Part shown: positions 45,654 through 60,182 of the stretch, piece by piece
Layout of the letters: every line of letters begins with the position of its first letter
Position numbering within the stretch: the first letter of the stretch is position 1
Source: Lingula anatina
Taxonomy: Eukaryota; Brachiopoda; Lingulata; Lingulida; Lingulidae
Assembly: GCF_001039355.2 (NCBI RefSeq)
Contig: NW_019775653.1
Coordinates: 48,431 to 112,430, forward strand
Length of the DNA stretch: 64,000 nt
Direction of reading: 5' to 3'
The notes under the pieces: generated by a model
Told to the model about the DNA's origin: nothing
Seen by the model: only the letters and a program-made list of their open reading frames with translations
Database searches by the model: none
Made by a program: the position numbers and the translations under genes

Positions 45654-47460
45654 ATCTTAAGCCAATTTAACTTTCAAACAATCCTATCTGGTATTGCAGA
45701 AGCTTTTACAATCTAATATGTTCTTGGTCATCAAAAAAACAACATCTAGTCTGCAATCTTCAGTCACCAATGATAACATCATGACCTCTGGCAGTTTCCC
45801 TGGACCAGGGGTTAATTTTCTCCCGAAATAAAGATTAGCTTCCAGCTTGATGTTTTGAACTTCACTCTCAGTCTCTCTAGCCGCAATCTTGAAAGACTGA
45901 CAGACGGCAACTGTGCACTGCTGTACGAGGTAAGAGGGAGATGATATAAATTGATCTCTCTTCCCTGGCAGACTGGATGTTACAAACCACTTGTTTTTAA
46001 TGACTACAGGTACACCTGAGGAGTTTACAGGGTGACAGAATCCTTTAAACAAAATGCAGTTACAGCAACCTTCATTCCTCACAGAAAAAAGGTTAGAATT
46101 TTCAAGCTCAGGTTATCCAAATTTGCTAGATATCAGTTAATTCTACTTGGTAAAACAGCACATGAAATATTTTAAATGAAACTGCTAGTCAACTTCTGCT
46201 ATGGAGTTTTCTTAAAATTGCGTAATCTGAAAAATGTTTATACAATAATTCAGAACTTTAAAAAAAAATTAGTGTACTGAACAGTTTATTGTAAACCTCC
46301 AGAATTTGTATACGACTGCTTTAGGATGTGCTGCCAATGTAAGATAATAACACTTATGCTTTTAAATAAAAATACTTTGCTTTATCGCTGGTCAAAGTTG
46401 TAAACTTCAACAAAACACCACTACAAGACCTATTTAAAAGCCATACGCTAGGAAATGGAAACTGCATAGACCCCAAGAATCCTTTTCCATTTATTTCACA
46501 TCAAACAATCATTTCCCTCTCAAGCCTTTTTTCTTTTGATAAAGAAGATTAGATGAGCCAGATGACAGCAATCTGTCTGAGCCTGCAGACAGAAATGTTA
46601 ATAGTTGTAGCTGTTGAAAAGAGCATAGCATACACCAACAGACATCAGCAGGCTGTGAATTATTATGATTTAAAAACCATGAACTCAGAGAGAGCAACTG
46701 AAAAGGATATAGCTTAACATCAAGGAATAAATCCATTTCATTAATTTCTACTAGGCTTCAAATTTAATTTCTAATTTTATTTTTTCCCCTTTGATTTCAT
46801 TTTTAGTTACTATTTACCTATAACCTCATTAAAAAATGCAACATCTATTCAGAATTGACATAACTTTCACTGCAAACATAAATAACCTACACACTACTGT
46901 ACAAGTAAATGCCACGTCCTGTCTAAAAGCAGGCTATTTTCACTCTATATAAACAAAAATAAATACAAAATGTTAAAGACACACATTCAATAATTAGTAA
47001 AAGGATGAACTGATTATGGGTCCAAAAATATGTACACTAACGTATGTGTGATTTTTTAGACGGGCAGTTTGTGGGTATGAAGATCGAGTAGGGTTGCAAA
47101 TACTGATCAGGGTTCTGAAACTTCCGTTGCTTTGAAGAATATGAAGATTTGTTTAAATGACAGAAATGGGTTTACATAACTTCATGTTACTTTGTAAGAT
47201 AAAAATTACTTTGTAAGATAAAATATTGTCTTTAAATAAAAACAATCAGTCTCTACAATGTTATAATAATAAAATTCAAAATGTCATACACAGTACCAAG
47301 CTAATACTATGTTTTCAGAAAGAAACAGTTTTTAGGGACAAGTTTTAGGATTGTCCACTGAGAATATACTTAGTCGGACAGGAAGTTCATTTCCTAAAAA
47401 GCAGTCAAGCAAAGCAGCTGGGAAAACATACTACTATTCACCGAGTTGTCTGCTGCTCAC

Positions 47461-47523
47461 CTCACTCACACCACTGCCTGCCTCCCCAGCGCCACTTCCT
47501 GTCTCTGCTGCTATCGCTGTCGT
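47461..47523 (-). CDS. HTATSF1: Possible penultimate coding exon of HTATSF1
   Basis: A 63-nt stretch after TTTTGTTGCAG encodes an Ala/Gly/Ser/Glu-rich segment (TTAIAAETGSGAGEAGSG) in phase 0 and ends at GAG/GTGAGC; an alternative donor GTGAGT nine bases earlier is also in phase. Low-complexity acidic or Ser-rich tails are usual in Tat-SF1. The distance of 7 kb from the previous exon and the lack of conserved sequence keep this tentative. Confidence 0.3.
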
Positions 47524-50500
47524 CTGCAACAAAATGGATATTTTATTCTGATGTGGTAGGACATTGAAAACTGTTAAAGAAAATTGCTTGTAAAATTTTC
47601 CTGTGGAAAGAAAAATAGACCACTCAACTTGGTTAATGTGGATGAATATTTATTTCTAGAATGGCCTTCAATATGGGCTTTAAAATTTAATAAATTCCTA
47701 ATGCTCCCAAAAATAAAAAAGTCAGTGAATGAAGAAATATAATCTTCCACCTCATTTATCCAGAAGAACTAAATCACCTTATCTAATGTTGAATAGGTGC
47801 ACTAGAAGTTTAAACTGTATCAAGTTGTTTATAATCTGTTGGCAAATAGTGGCTTTGCAAACAAATTGAAAGTTTGACAACTAACACACAAGGATCTCAA
47901 TTGTGCTCTCTGTCCACTGCTGAAATTTCACATTTATATAGAAGCACACACACAGAAAAATCCACTCATTTCAACAGGTAAACTAACATTTTTCATCTCA
48001 TTACACTCATACTATTTCATCAGGCTGTAACCACATGCACAGAAATTGACAGAGTACTTGTCAACATCTAATGCCAACATTATCTTTTATAAATAATAAG
48101 ATTTTCAGAAAAAGTGAAAATGCACTTAATTGAAATCTTCATTCAAAGACAGCAAGCCTGTTTTAGTCAATAGGGTTTAACACTTTACCCACTACAGAAG
48201 ATATGAGAGAAGAGAAAGTTTTACACCCCTCTTGATTACTTCCTGCAGAATGTATCCGCCTGATTACACCCTGATGGCATCATTTTCCTACATATTTTCA
48301 CTGCCACGCCTGTCATTGCCTGTCACAGTGTCATAATGTCTTTTTCTCTCTGACCTGTGACAAATATGCTGGACCTTAGAGCCCACAATTACACGGCTAA
48401 CTGCTTTACACTAAGTATCTGCTCATTGCCATTGCTGTTGACGGCTTTACACCTCATATCTGCTGGTTTCCATTTCTGTCAAGTGGGAGCAACTTGAGCA
48501 CTCAGATTAACAGAGTGATTGACAGCATCAAAGTCTTGTCAACAACTTAGTGGAAAAGTGACACTTCTATGTATCTGGGAAAGCAACTTACACAGCAATT
48601 GCTCAGGGTACTTAATTTACTTTGGCTTATTCGCTAATCAAGGTCAAGGGGTGCGTGGACATTTTTTTTATTTCCCCTCCAAGGGACAAAACATCTGTAA
48701 AAATCAAATTTCAGGGCTTTTCATTCGTATAACATCCAAATACTTATGCCAAAAGTCTTACTTTTTAATCTCCATATGAATACCATTAAGTAAATTCTCA
48801 TTAAATGAAGCCAGTAATTATGTACATAACAATCATTGTGTATCAGCAATAAGTACAACAGAGTACCTGCAAACATCACAGAGATGTACAGGAGTATAAG
48901 TGTATATTCATTGGTAATGGGTGCCCCAGGTAGACATATCCCGAGAGCCACAGAATTTTGCTTGGGTTCACAAAATAACTTGCCACATACCAAGGCGGAG
49001 AAATAAATGTTGGGAACTTTTCTATGCACACAAAGATCAACACTGAACACATAAACAGTACATCAACCTTAATTGAGGCAAGTAATTACCTCTATGAAAC
49101 ATAAAGAAATAACTCCCTTAATGTTGGCCTCAATCACTCACAATTATTTACTACCCAGTTACCAGGTGCAATAGAAATCATTTTATTTCAAGATCCTCTT
49201 CATATACGATTTCATTTCTATTATCATTTTTTTATTAGGTGCAACAGAAATCATTTTATTTCAAGATACTATTCATACATGATTTCATATCTATTCTTAT
49301 TACTTTTATTCATAAAAATTATATAATCAAGACCCCAATAATTCATACCTAACTCCATTTTTTATCTGTGCTATAAGTGCACATTTATAGTTGTTTTAGC
49401 GTGTAGGTTTGACTACTATAAATTACAAAACAATCACAAAAAAAAAAAAACATCTTTCAGCAGATGCAGTTTAACATGACATATAGAAATAAAAATACGT
49501 TCGTTATTCTTGTCAAATGTACTGACAAAAGCCAGAGTTCCTATTAATAGATGGATGTTTTTCCTTTCAATTGTTCTTTCTCTCATTTCCCCCAGACACA
49601 GATCTCTGGCTGGCCAACTGGGGTCTTCAATAGGTTTTCAATTAATGCTGTCAACATCTTAAAGCCCAGTGCATCTATTTTCTCATTTTTTCAAGCAAAA
49701 ATAACTCCCACCATGTGTCCTTTTTTGCTATCATCTACAGAATGGGAAAAAACATAATTGTAGCAGTTGTTCAGGAAATCCTTCGATTGGTTGTACATCC
49801 AATTGCTGCACATCAATCTTACACTAAACTTATATTGGACAAAGCAATGATAGAAAATACCTGATCAGACTCTAGGGAGTAAATTCTTCTCATTTTCCAT
49901 TAGTTAGTCAAGGCAGAAAAGTGTGCCTGCTCACGTGATGAACAATCTTACCAAATAAACAGAACATGTGCTTCCACAAAAGACTTAATTGATCTACAAT
50001 TTTTTAAAAATTTCATTTTAAGGTCACCAACTGGACATACCGTTAAATTTCAATCACTATAAATTAGATTACAGAGGCAGTTCAAAGTGAAATTAACATA
50101 TAAGGTTTTCATTCCTAAATGTTGTTTTATGCAGACAGCCCCTCTTCCAATGTCCAACTTTCAGAAACTTACGACATCCACCTCCAATTTAAGCAGAGCT
50201 CTTACACTAAACCCTAAACACTAAACACTACATAAAATGATTTTCAAAATTTTTGTCACATCTTCTTTCAATTGTGTTTTAATGAGTTTTAATACTTGCA
50301 AAAAATAAATCTGAATCATTATTAATTAATATCATTTCATCCCTGAGAAGTCAAGAATATTTTGCAAAAAGAACAAAATTTCCATGGTTCATCAGATCAA
50401 ATGTTCTTAAACCACTTCAGTCTAGCCTTCACTATTGAAACTACAACCATTTTATGATTTGTCACATCATAAGATAGTTGGTAGTATTTTGTTTCTTTCA

Positions 50501-52836
50501 GGCATCTTAAATTACACAGATGGGGAACGAGCCGTCCAGGCATCTGAAGCCTGTCCTAGCAGAGGCTAGCTGCCCTCTGGTGGAGGCATTCACTCTACAT
50601 AGTATTCACTCAAACATTTCAAACAGCAGAAACAGCTCATTTATACCAACTCATTTTTAAGTTGGTAATAAAATCATACATCATAATATGAAATCACCTT
50701 AGTTTTCATAATTTTCAAGCCTTCTTTTTCATATATTATTGAAAACACACCAATTTGAGAGACTCACACATAACTGATCAGTTTAGTTTGAAGTGGAGTA
50801 AATACCACATAACCAAACCTCACCTTTCTCACACCTGCAGCGCATATACTGTACATGGTGCACTGTGTTCAAATGTAACATAAAGAAATATATCATCTTA
50901 CAACAATCTTTCATATTCTTCCATGTCCTGAAGTAAAGAACGCTTCAGCCATTTTCATGATTAGTGAGGTATTTTATGTTTGTTGAGCAGACAAAATACC
51001 CTGGCTGCTTGCCATACAAGTATAGATACCAAAGAGAAATATGAGAATACCACAGCAACATAAAATGCTCCTGAAAGAACCATATAGTTCCATCCATTTT
51101 TACCAACCTGTAGCACCTAATTATATAATATATGACCATTAATAGTTCTATCTATAGTCTTGTAATTTCTGTCACATATACAAAAGCCAGTATATCATAA
51201 CTGCTGGTTGGGTTCAGCTAACAGTTAACCAGATAATAAGCAACTTTCAGTCCATAATGTTTGTTCCTAAAATGAACCCCTGTATAAAAAAAGCCTCCAG
51301 TGCTTCACAATTTGGTACAATCAGACATAAAATGCTTTTACAAAAACAATTTAGTGACTGTCTTATTTAAAAATAGTTTCCACTTTGCCCTTTTTATTTC
51401 AGAAAGAACTTGTTCCCAAAAACTACAAATCAATTGGAACAGACAGATCAATTTGTCTCTTACTTCAATCTGCCAAAGTTCCAATTATATTTCCCCACAG
51501 TTGTCCTCATGCAGCCCTCTGACACCAGATTACATGGGAAAGCCAAAACAAAAAAATCCACACATAATACTTGATTGTACTCTCTTAGCCATCATGAGAA
51601 GAGAAACGTCACAGTTCAATGTTACATGGGCACTCAACAAAACCAAAACAGCCTACTTAATCAGTTGAATTGAATGAGAAGAAAACTTTTTCAAAACATT
51701 CATCACATGTACTAATTGTAAGAGACATCCTTTGCCTGACTAAAAGCTACCATGCACAATGTTTCCCTTGACACAACTCTGCTATGATAAATAAAAAAAT
51801 TTTGAATAAAAATTAATATTTTTATATATATTTACACATTTTCCATTTGTTTTGAGCCACAGGAGAATGGTAAGCTGTGCAATCACCCTCTCAGCTTGTG
51901 CACCCCAAAAAATGCCTCAGTTACAGCACCCTATAATGGCAGTAACTCCCAGCCACCCCCACCAACCACCCAACAGAACCCTGGAAATTATGGGTCACAG
52001 AACCATAGAACAGCCAAATTTCTCTAACCTCACCCCCTCCCCTCTCCTCCTAACAGACCCCTCTGAGGTCTGAGTCACAGGACCAGCGGAGTGTGGAGCT
52101 ATTCAAGCGTTACTTGACAGGCTTGAGAAGAGTGTAAGAGTGACTTCGGATTATTGTTTGTTGAATTAAAACAGCAGCTGGCTGTGACTTGCCCATAGCC
52201 CTCATCGGCAGTTGCTGTCAGATTGAGTTTGCACACAGGATTAGTTCTGTTCTGACAGATATTTTTTGGAGTTTTTTAATTCTTTCTTTTTCACAGCTGT
52301 ATAAAATATTATTCTTCATCTGATTCACTTCCATTAGTTCTCTTTGTCTATTCAATTAGAGTGACTTCCCTTAAAAATAGTATTGCTACTGGCTGAGTCC
52401 AATTTTGCAGTGCAACAGCCAACATTTGACATTTAATGTCATGTTATGTGGATTGACCACAATATAGCTCATATTAAATTATTCTCATACCATTTAAAGT
52501 TAATAAATATGTTACTTGGCATATAATGTGTTGTGTTAATTCCACATCTAAACCTTTGTTAATGTACAAGACCTTTTCGTTACTTTTAAGATTTAAATAG
52601 ACCTACTTGAATATATGTGTTACCTTTTAGCACAATTAACATGCTTTATGTTTCACAAATGTTATTAATCCATCCCTGTGTAACTCAAAGTTATATATAT
52701 ATACCAACACTGTGTAAGTATAATGTGTTACCAGCCTTGATTTACAAAACACAATAGGAAACCAAAAGAAACAAGGCAGCAAAGTCTCCACCCAATGCCG
52801 TTTCACCCCTAAATTTTCATTCTATAATGATTTAGT

Positions 52837-53150
52837 TTTTTTATTATTGTTTGATTATTGATCCTGATCACCACCAAAAGCTAATCATCTGTTTCTTGGC
52901 CCACTTCTGAAAATTTCACCAAAATTGGTCCATAACTTAGTTTTTTGATTATTGCTTGATTATTGATCCTGATCACCACCAAAAACTAATCATCTATTCC
53001 TTGGTCCACTTCTGACAGTTCCTGACAATTTCATCAAAACCGGTCCATAACTTTTTCTGTAATGTTGCTAACAGACAGACAGACAGATAGACAGACAGAC
53101 AAACTAACGGAACCAAAAACATAACCTCCTTACCGGTGGTAATAAAAATA
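52837..53150 (+). repeat. SINE/LINE-tail-like repeat with internal duplication
   Basis: Two tandem copies of TTGATCCTGATCACCACCAAA, each followed by a CACTTCTGA block and a (C)CATAACTT block, then GACAGACAGACAGATAGACAG and AACATAACCTCCTTACCGG. It is related to 27,343-27,545. The transcription unit around it is probably the HTATSF1 tail intron. Confidence 0.7.
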
Positions 53151-53216
53151 AGAAAATTAATTATGTTTTGTTAACTGAAACATATAAACCCAACCAATCA
53201 GTGATAAACATACAGT

Positions 53217-53375
53217 ATCCAGCTAGACTGGTCAGTATCTAGCCAGACTCGTCAGTATCCAGTCAGAAGGATCAGTATCCAGCCAGACTGGTCAGTGTAC
53301 AGCCAAACAAGTCAGTTTCCAGCCAGACTGGTCATTGTATAGCTAGACTGGTCAGAGCAAGACCAGACAGCAACA
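53217..53375 (+). repeat. 20-bp minisatellite
   Basis: About eight imperfect copies of GTATCCAGCCAGACTGGTCA. Divergence between copies shows it is not recent. Confidence 0.9.
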
Positions 53376-54559
53376 TTTCAATATGTGATCAGCATGGTCA
53401 GCTAGTGCACAGCTTTTAAACAGGTGCTTGTCCAGAAGTGACTGGCCGTAGGAGTGTCCAGCAGGTGTTAGGATGGACACAAGATCAAATCTAGGAGACT
53501 GTTCAGTTAATTCACATAGTTTATACACACATTAATTATTTCTTCTTTACATTCTGTAACTCATATTTCTTCAAATACACAATGATAGATGGATCTGGAA
53601 GTAGGGGCATCGTGGACCACCTCCTCCCCCCTTCCCTTTCAAAAATGGTAAACAAGCAAAATTAAATAAAACCAAGCACTTGTCCATTCCTGGGCTTTAT
53701 TTATAGTAAAATTGCCCTGAGCTCTTCTTATTTCATATTTATTACTTGTGCCCAATAAAATATCAGATCAGTCAGTGATATACCCTAACAGTAAGGAGAA
53801 TACCTTCTAGTGGTTACTTATGCTTCATTAATATTGTTTTAAGGTAAACTATAACTGCTAGGGGTATCCCACACAGGAGTCTGGATTTTTTAGTAGGAAT
53901 TGAACAAAGGGATCAGAACCCAGTCTCTCCGGCAAAAGTTGTTCATTCACCCTCAGTCAATAATATAGTATATATTCACATGCATTTCCTGTGACATTAA
54001 ACCTCTTAATATTGAAGTAACCCACTACATCCCACCTGTCAGCTGTCTTGTTTACCCTCTACATATGGAACCTATCAGAAAACCAATCTCATTTCAAGAA
54101 ATCTGGACTTGATTGATTGCCATGATATTCAAGATTTTAATTTTCATCAGATTTCCTTTCTTGTCAGCTGTTATTTGTGTGCACTTGGCCACCTCTTCTC
54201 CATCCCTGTTAAACTTTGGATATAATTCCATTAAAACAGGGCAAAAAGCCCTACTTTAAATGAGTGCTCAAATCTCCCCACTTGAAAGTAGGCAGGGTAG
54301 ACACAATCAAAGTTTTACACACTTCCACAGTGCAATCTAACTTATGATCCTTATCTAGATCAGAAAACACACCCTCTGAATTGGGAGTGAAAACTGTAAC
54401 ACTATTCCCAGAACAACAAGGTGATATCATTGAATTGTAATGTGCTTACACAATGTAACAGTGATTTAATTTTCATCTGGATTTTTGCAGGGAGCACCAA
54501 TTTGGTGCTGCTATATAATATTGTTGTATTATTTCAGTAAATAAGAAATCTACACCTAC

Positions 54560-57500
54560 CTCACCCTTTCCTGATGTCTGGTCCCCCGACGCAGCAGATT
54601 CTTTGTCTTTGTTCTCCTGATTTCCACCATCCAAGAAATTTTCCCATTTTTTCAACCTGGCCTCTCGCTCTGCTGCTGTTTCTTTCACTTCGTACTTTGT
54701 CTTTCCATCCCAAGTTTCAGCCACAAGTTGGCGTTTGGCAAACCAGCGTCCATTGAAGGCTTCAACACAGAGGTCAGCATGTTCTGGGGCATGGAAAGCC
54801 ACAGTGGCAACTCCCTCAGGATTTCTCTAAAAATGGAATCCTTAACGGTTAACGAAATAAATAAATAAATAATAAACAATTTATGTACAAGTGTGTAATA
54901 ATCTAAGTATAAATATACAACTTGTATCTCACAATAAGATTTACAATTTGGCTGTCATGGCCAGCATTTACTGGTATATTGTGGAATAATTCTACCAGTT
55001 CTAGATAGGAAAGGTATATAAAAACAACATTTTTCCACACAAAAAGGTCTATACTATTTCAAATTTTGAATACAAAATCATCAAGCAAATGACTAACCAT
55101 GCAGAAAAAGAATTTCCCTCCCTTTCAAAAAATACAAATAGAACCACTACCACACTTTAGACCATGGCTTCGAAAGTCGCCATAGCTATTCTCCATGATC
55201 CTCTTTTCTACTAAACTCCTCAAAGTTCTCTTTAGACTAACTCCATCTACTGTCTGCAACCTTCTGGACACATATAACCTGGGTTGGCCTAAGCTTATTT
55301 ATACACCCAGGGTACATACTGCATTAAATAATCGCTATGCAGTTCATTTGCTTGGAATTCTACACAAACATTTCCTATATGTTAGACAAGCATTTGATAT
55401 CAGCCAGCCAGGGTTACACTTCAGTTCTCTGGCATTTTATAGAAATACAATAAATACTCCACGGTGACTGCCTTCTTTGCCATAACATGACTGGAATGCA
55501 TATTACTAATGAACTATATAATTATTACACATACATATCCTCTGTAAATTACTAGGTTTCAGGAACAATGCTACATTTATGCCTACCACTGTATGTTAGA
55601 TAAACCAGACCTAATTTAGTGTTTTTTGGATTTCATTTCTATATTCTAGTCCGTTTTAAAGAAAAATTTAAAGTAATAATTTTTACTACTGTATGATGCA
55701 TAGTATTGTATTTTAGGAATTTTAAATTGTGTAGTGCATAAAACTGTCAAGTGCATTTAGAAGTTTATAAAGGAATGCCTTACATAGGAAATGAATATTT
55801 TAATTGTGTCCAAATACACAAACAACAGATACAAACTCAAGGTGCTCTCACAACAGTAAAATATACTAAATATTTCATCAATTCACACACTTACATCATA
55901 AACTATCACTTTCCTCACTTCTCCATACTTGGAAGCCTCTGTGCGAATGTCGTCTCTTATGTCATTGATGAGGGAAGGATCCGTCTGAAAGGATTAAAAT
56001 ATTCATCAACCTGATTTAACTATTTTTTATCAATTACAAGCAAGTACATGAAACAGGAAAAACTCCATCCCCATTCACCAAAAAATATACTAATGTTTTT
56101 TGAATAGTAATAATGGGAGACAAATTTGAAAGGAGTCAAGTGGTTTATGTGGGGAAATAAAAAAATAACTTTCATTTAAACAAAAGAGAAAAAATGTTTA
56201 TTTCTGTGAAGAGAACCAAAAATAGGAAAATATAATGCCACAGCACCTGCCACAATCAATAGAAGTATCATATCAATCCCAAACACGAAACCCTTAATCC
56301 CTTTTCTGACATTTAGTACAAATATTAGGTGGTGAAATCCAAAGACACCATTTGCAATGTTTGAACAATGCCTGTCTTCTGACAATGATGTTGAGGTATC
56401 TTTACTAGGAGCTAAATACTGGAATAATCATAGAACAGACAGTATGTTCTTGATAGAAAATTATTTTTTATACTTTGGCCTTCTCGGCTTTGTTCCAAAA
56501 TAAAAAAATTAATGAATAACAAAGCTCTCAAGTCAAAAAGTATTTTTCTGTGGGAATATAACGGAGCCCTGCCACTTTCTTGACTTAAAAAATTATGGAA
56601 ATAAAAACAGATTAATTCCAGCATCAGCATACCAAATGTTGCCAAAGGTTAGGTAAAAAATGATTGGAACTTAAAATATATCGCCTAGGGCCATGTCAAA
56701 AACCATGCCAGAGAGAGCAAGTGAGCAGACGAATCAAAGGTCAACAAACCATAACCTCAAAATTTCATTTCTGAAAAAGAATTGTCTGATGGAAAAAACT
56801 GAAAGTACACTTAAACATAAAGTTTCTAAAATTTGTACATAGAAAATCATTATTAAGGAAGAAAAAGATTGATGAAATCAAAACCTTGCCTTGAAGGAGC
56901 AAATGTTCACTTTCTCTTGTTTCAGACTTTACAACATGATCTGGGCTTTGGCACACCCTACTGCTAGAAGTCACATTGTTGACATTACTATGGACTGTTT
57001 CTAAAGTTAAAATCCTCCTTCGGGCAAGCTTACAAAAGCCTTTCAGTAAAGAAACTAAATTCCATCATCAAAAGTCATTGGCTGGTGCTGCATGAGAGGT
57101 ATCATTTAAACTTTTAAAAAATATCACTGTGATAATTTACCTCAAACAAGCTTAAGCTATAGGCATTTTAAGTGAATCCCACCTCTTACTGCAATAAATG
57201 CTTAATCTAACTGAAATCACAATGATATTTTTTTCTTACTTCAAATTCCTTAGGGTCAAACATATGTTTGATGACCACCACTTTTTCATGCTTGCCTCGT
57301 GTCCCCAGGGGTTTATCAGGCCTCCAGTCAAACATCCTGTCACAAAGAGGTGTAAGAAGATCAACATATCATATTACCTCACACAAAACATTCTATTTCA
57401 ATGTGTGTAATTGTGCTAGATATGCAGTTTCACATCTAACGCAACAGGAGAAGGTCTCTAGATGGACATTTTACTTACTGTAAACCTAAAGAATCAACTC

Positions 57501-59655
57501 ACAAATGTTTATCAATATATCTGTGGGTAAAAACAAAAAAATTATGACATACTTTTCCTGTTTTTCTTTAATCTTCCGTTTCATCTTGTTGCTGACCTTC
57601 TTTTTCTTGGATGGGTCATAATCACCTTTAAGCTGAAACTGGGCTCTCTCTACATGTATTGTATGGTCCTTGTATGAAGATCCATCCAGGATTTTCAGTG
57701 CTAAGTCTACAGATTCAACCTGAAGATTTTTAAATAGTATATAGCCATGCCCCAATTCTTAATGAAAAGTCCAGTGTGGTATTTGAAACAAATAATGATA
57801 TTTAGATTTAGGCAGCTAGATTTACATGATTACAATATAAATTTTATGTAAAATACATTAAATTTCCATTAATTTAAGTTTCAGGATAAACAATGAGAGT
57901 ATCTTTATTTCCTTACTCCAAAAATATTTTTCTGAATATGAATATGAACAGCAAAACTAAAGAATGCACTATTGGATGTGTGCCTACAGTACATAATGAC
58001 ATCAGCAGATCCAGGGGCACACACTTCTTACCCTTTCCCAGAACAAAATGATAAACCAAAGTCCCTTTAACTTGGATCCTGTGTAATGATATTGTGATTT
58101 TACTTACTTTGATATAGCAGCAGCGACCATCTCCTTTCAAGGTCCCATCTTCATTGCGGTATAACTTAATTTTTGGCTTCCTCGTTATGTGGTCATACAT
58201 TATCATTCCACATTTGCTCATCAGTTCCTGAAATTCCGTTTCCTCCATGTTTGCAGGCAAGCCACTAACATAAACATTGGTATTACGGTTCTGGTCCACC
58301 TCAAACCAGGCTGTTAAAAAAAAAAGAAAAAACATGATTAAATCTAGGAAGAATAAAAATAAGCTGAAATATGGTAAGAACAGGAAGCTAAGATTGATAC
58401 CTGATTTATTAGGTGTTTGCAATTCACACTCATAACCATATTCAAATAAAAACTGTAGATATGGACCCTATAACTACTTATAAATTCAAATCAGTTTTAA
58501 ATAACTCACTTGGTGGTTCATGATGAGCTGGTGCTTTCCTCTTCTCCCCTTTCTTTCCCTTCCCCTTGTCTTGGCCAGAGTCATCTCCAGTGCTGTCCTT
58601 ATTCTCTCCATCACCTTGAGCACCACTGTAGTTAGCAAAGTGATTATCATAATAGTCCAGACGTGAGTGTGCATCTGCCCAATCCTTATCATCACTTTTT
58701 GCAGATTTTTTTGTTTTCCCTTCTGTCTGACCCGGATGTCCATAGTAATAATAATACCAATATGCATAATTGGGATCACTGGGATCTGGAATTTGACTGT
58801 TTGCTGATGCACCATCAGCTTCATTTTTTTGTTCTGATTTCTCTTCCTCCACTTGGGCTTGGTCATTTGTGTCAGACTTCAATGAAATTTCAGGATCTCT
58901 TGTTTTTTGCTCAGCACCTGATTCACCACATGTCCCTTTTTGGGTCACTGTGGGATAATAATGGTACCAGTACCAGTACTGATAGTTGGGGTCATTAGGA
59001 TCTGGTGGGTTTTTAGTGTCCCATGATGGAGCAGTACTAGGTTCAGCTGATGACACATTCGTTGCAGCAGAAGAACCATCCTTGTCTGACGAAACTCCAT
59101 AGTTCATCTGGTACTGTGCTAAGAAGTCATCATCAATCTGCAAGAGATAAAAAATCTCTTAAACACTGCAAATGCATTTCAAGTCTGTAACTTGGAGCAA
59201 ACAAGGTTAGCAGTGTATTTTATGTCTAACCTGCTGTAAATCAAATTATTTATTAGCCAACAGCCTACAAAAAATTCATTAGGAGGCAAAATGAACTAAA
59301 ATAAAACAAAGCTTTGTCAAGTATTACAGTTTGCAGGTTGTAGTTCCTGACACATTGTATCATTATGATTTTCCATGAACAAACAATAATCACATGGTAA
59401 TTTACACCTTAATTCCTCAGGTAGATCAACATCAAAATCCATGACATCCATAATATGAAGCAAAATATGGACAATTCACATAGTGAATTTACTAACTTTT
59501 GGAAACCAAGCTTTCTTGTCTTCATCCCATTCAAATACAGTGCCATCCTTGTCTGTGTATGTCTGCTCTTTAGCTATAAAGTCTTCTTCTTTTTTCTTGA
59601 CATATTCTTCCTGGCGTAACTGTTCATCAAAATCTATTTCTTCTGGATCTTCCAT
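54560..59655 (-). CDS. HTATSF1: Tat-SF1 splicing factor, seven coding exons
   Basis: Tat-SF1 is a nuclear RNA-binding factor that contacts SF3B1 in U2 snRNP and aids spliceosome assembly and transcription elongation. Exons on minus: 59,655-59,497 (ATG in GGCAATAATATAATGG; exon border at 59,667), 59,137-58,510, 58,310-58,108, 57,719-57,553, 57,336-57,240, 55,984-55,895 and 54,826-54,560. All borders are GT-AG and in phase, giving 537 codons. Diagnostic parts: EWDEDKKAWFPK then DDDFLAQYQMNYG (N-terminal family motif); RRM1 from NTNVYVSGLP, about residues 268-350; FQLKGDYDPSKKKK; and FDWRPD before the second RRM, a U2AF-homology motif (about 402-485) with its Arg-x-Phe in GRWF. Exon 2 has two Tyr/Trp-rich repeats (DPNDPNYQYWYWYHYYP and DPSDPNYAYWYYYYYGH), which I do not know from human Tat-SF1. 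The acidic C-terminal tail must lie further left. Confidence 0.93.
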
Positions 59656-60182
59656 TATATTATTGCCCTTAACAAGAAAAAGGGAGAAGCATTTACATAC
59701 ATGTACCTCATCTACTTTGGCAAAAAAATAAACAATGAATGCAAAATTGTTAAAGTTATTTATAGATAATTATTTGTCTCAAGTGTCACAGAAAGAGGGG
59801 TTTCAAACGACAATTTTATGAGTTTTCAAGGTACAGTATATACACTGTAGTTAATACAAAAGATGTTGGCTCAATTTATAGCCTTACCATGCTAAGTACT
59901 CACCACATGTAAGCCGTATAACTAAGATAACTATTTATTATTTATTTAGTATCAGTATTTGACGATGGTACAGTATAGATGATGATAAACATGGTTGTAA
60001 ACTTGTAATTCTATCACTGTGGCTGTTCATGTCCAAATTATCACATAACTCAATCTGAATATCCCTCTGATATTCAACTCCCACTGTCCCTCCAATGTAA
60101 AACTAAAAGACACCGTAGCAATAAATTACAGCCAGACACAATCTTTAGTTAGCCTCATAATGCATGTTTAACCAGGGAATTC

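Larger units (their letters stand above)
47524..54559. other. Long non-coding stretch, probable HTATSF1 intron
   Basis: Apart from a SINE-like repeat and a minisatellite listed separately I see short frames only (the longest 122 codons at 51,300-51,668) with no domain features, AT-rich filler, and a few microsatellites. A telomere-like ACTAAACCCTAAACACTAAA at about 50,213 is too short and irregular to mean anything. Confidence 0.5.

Noticed and set aside
45684-46082. 132-codon frame on minus inside the HTATSF1 tail region
   Set aside because: Composition looks natural but I recognise no family, the splice borders are weak, and it does not fit the phase of the HTATSF1 model.
50205-50235. Telomere-like ACTAAACCCTAAACACTAAACAC
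   Set aside because: Too short and irregular; no tandem array of TTAGGG/CCCTAA.
54574-54756. Plus-strand frame opposite the last RRM exon
   Set aside because: Shadow of the HTATSF1 minus-strand exon.
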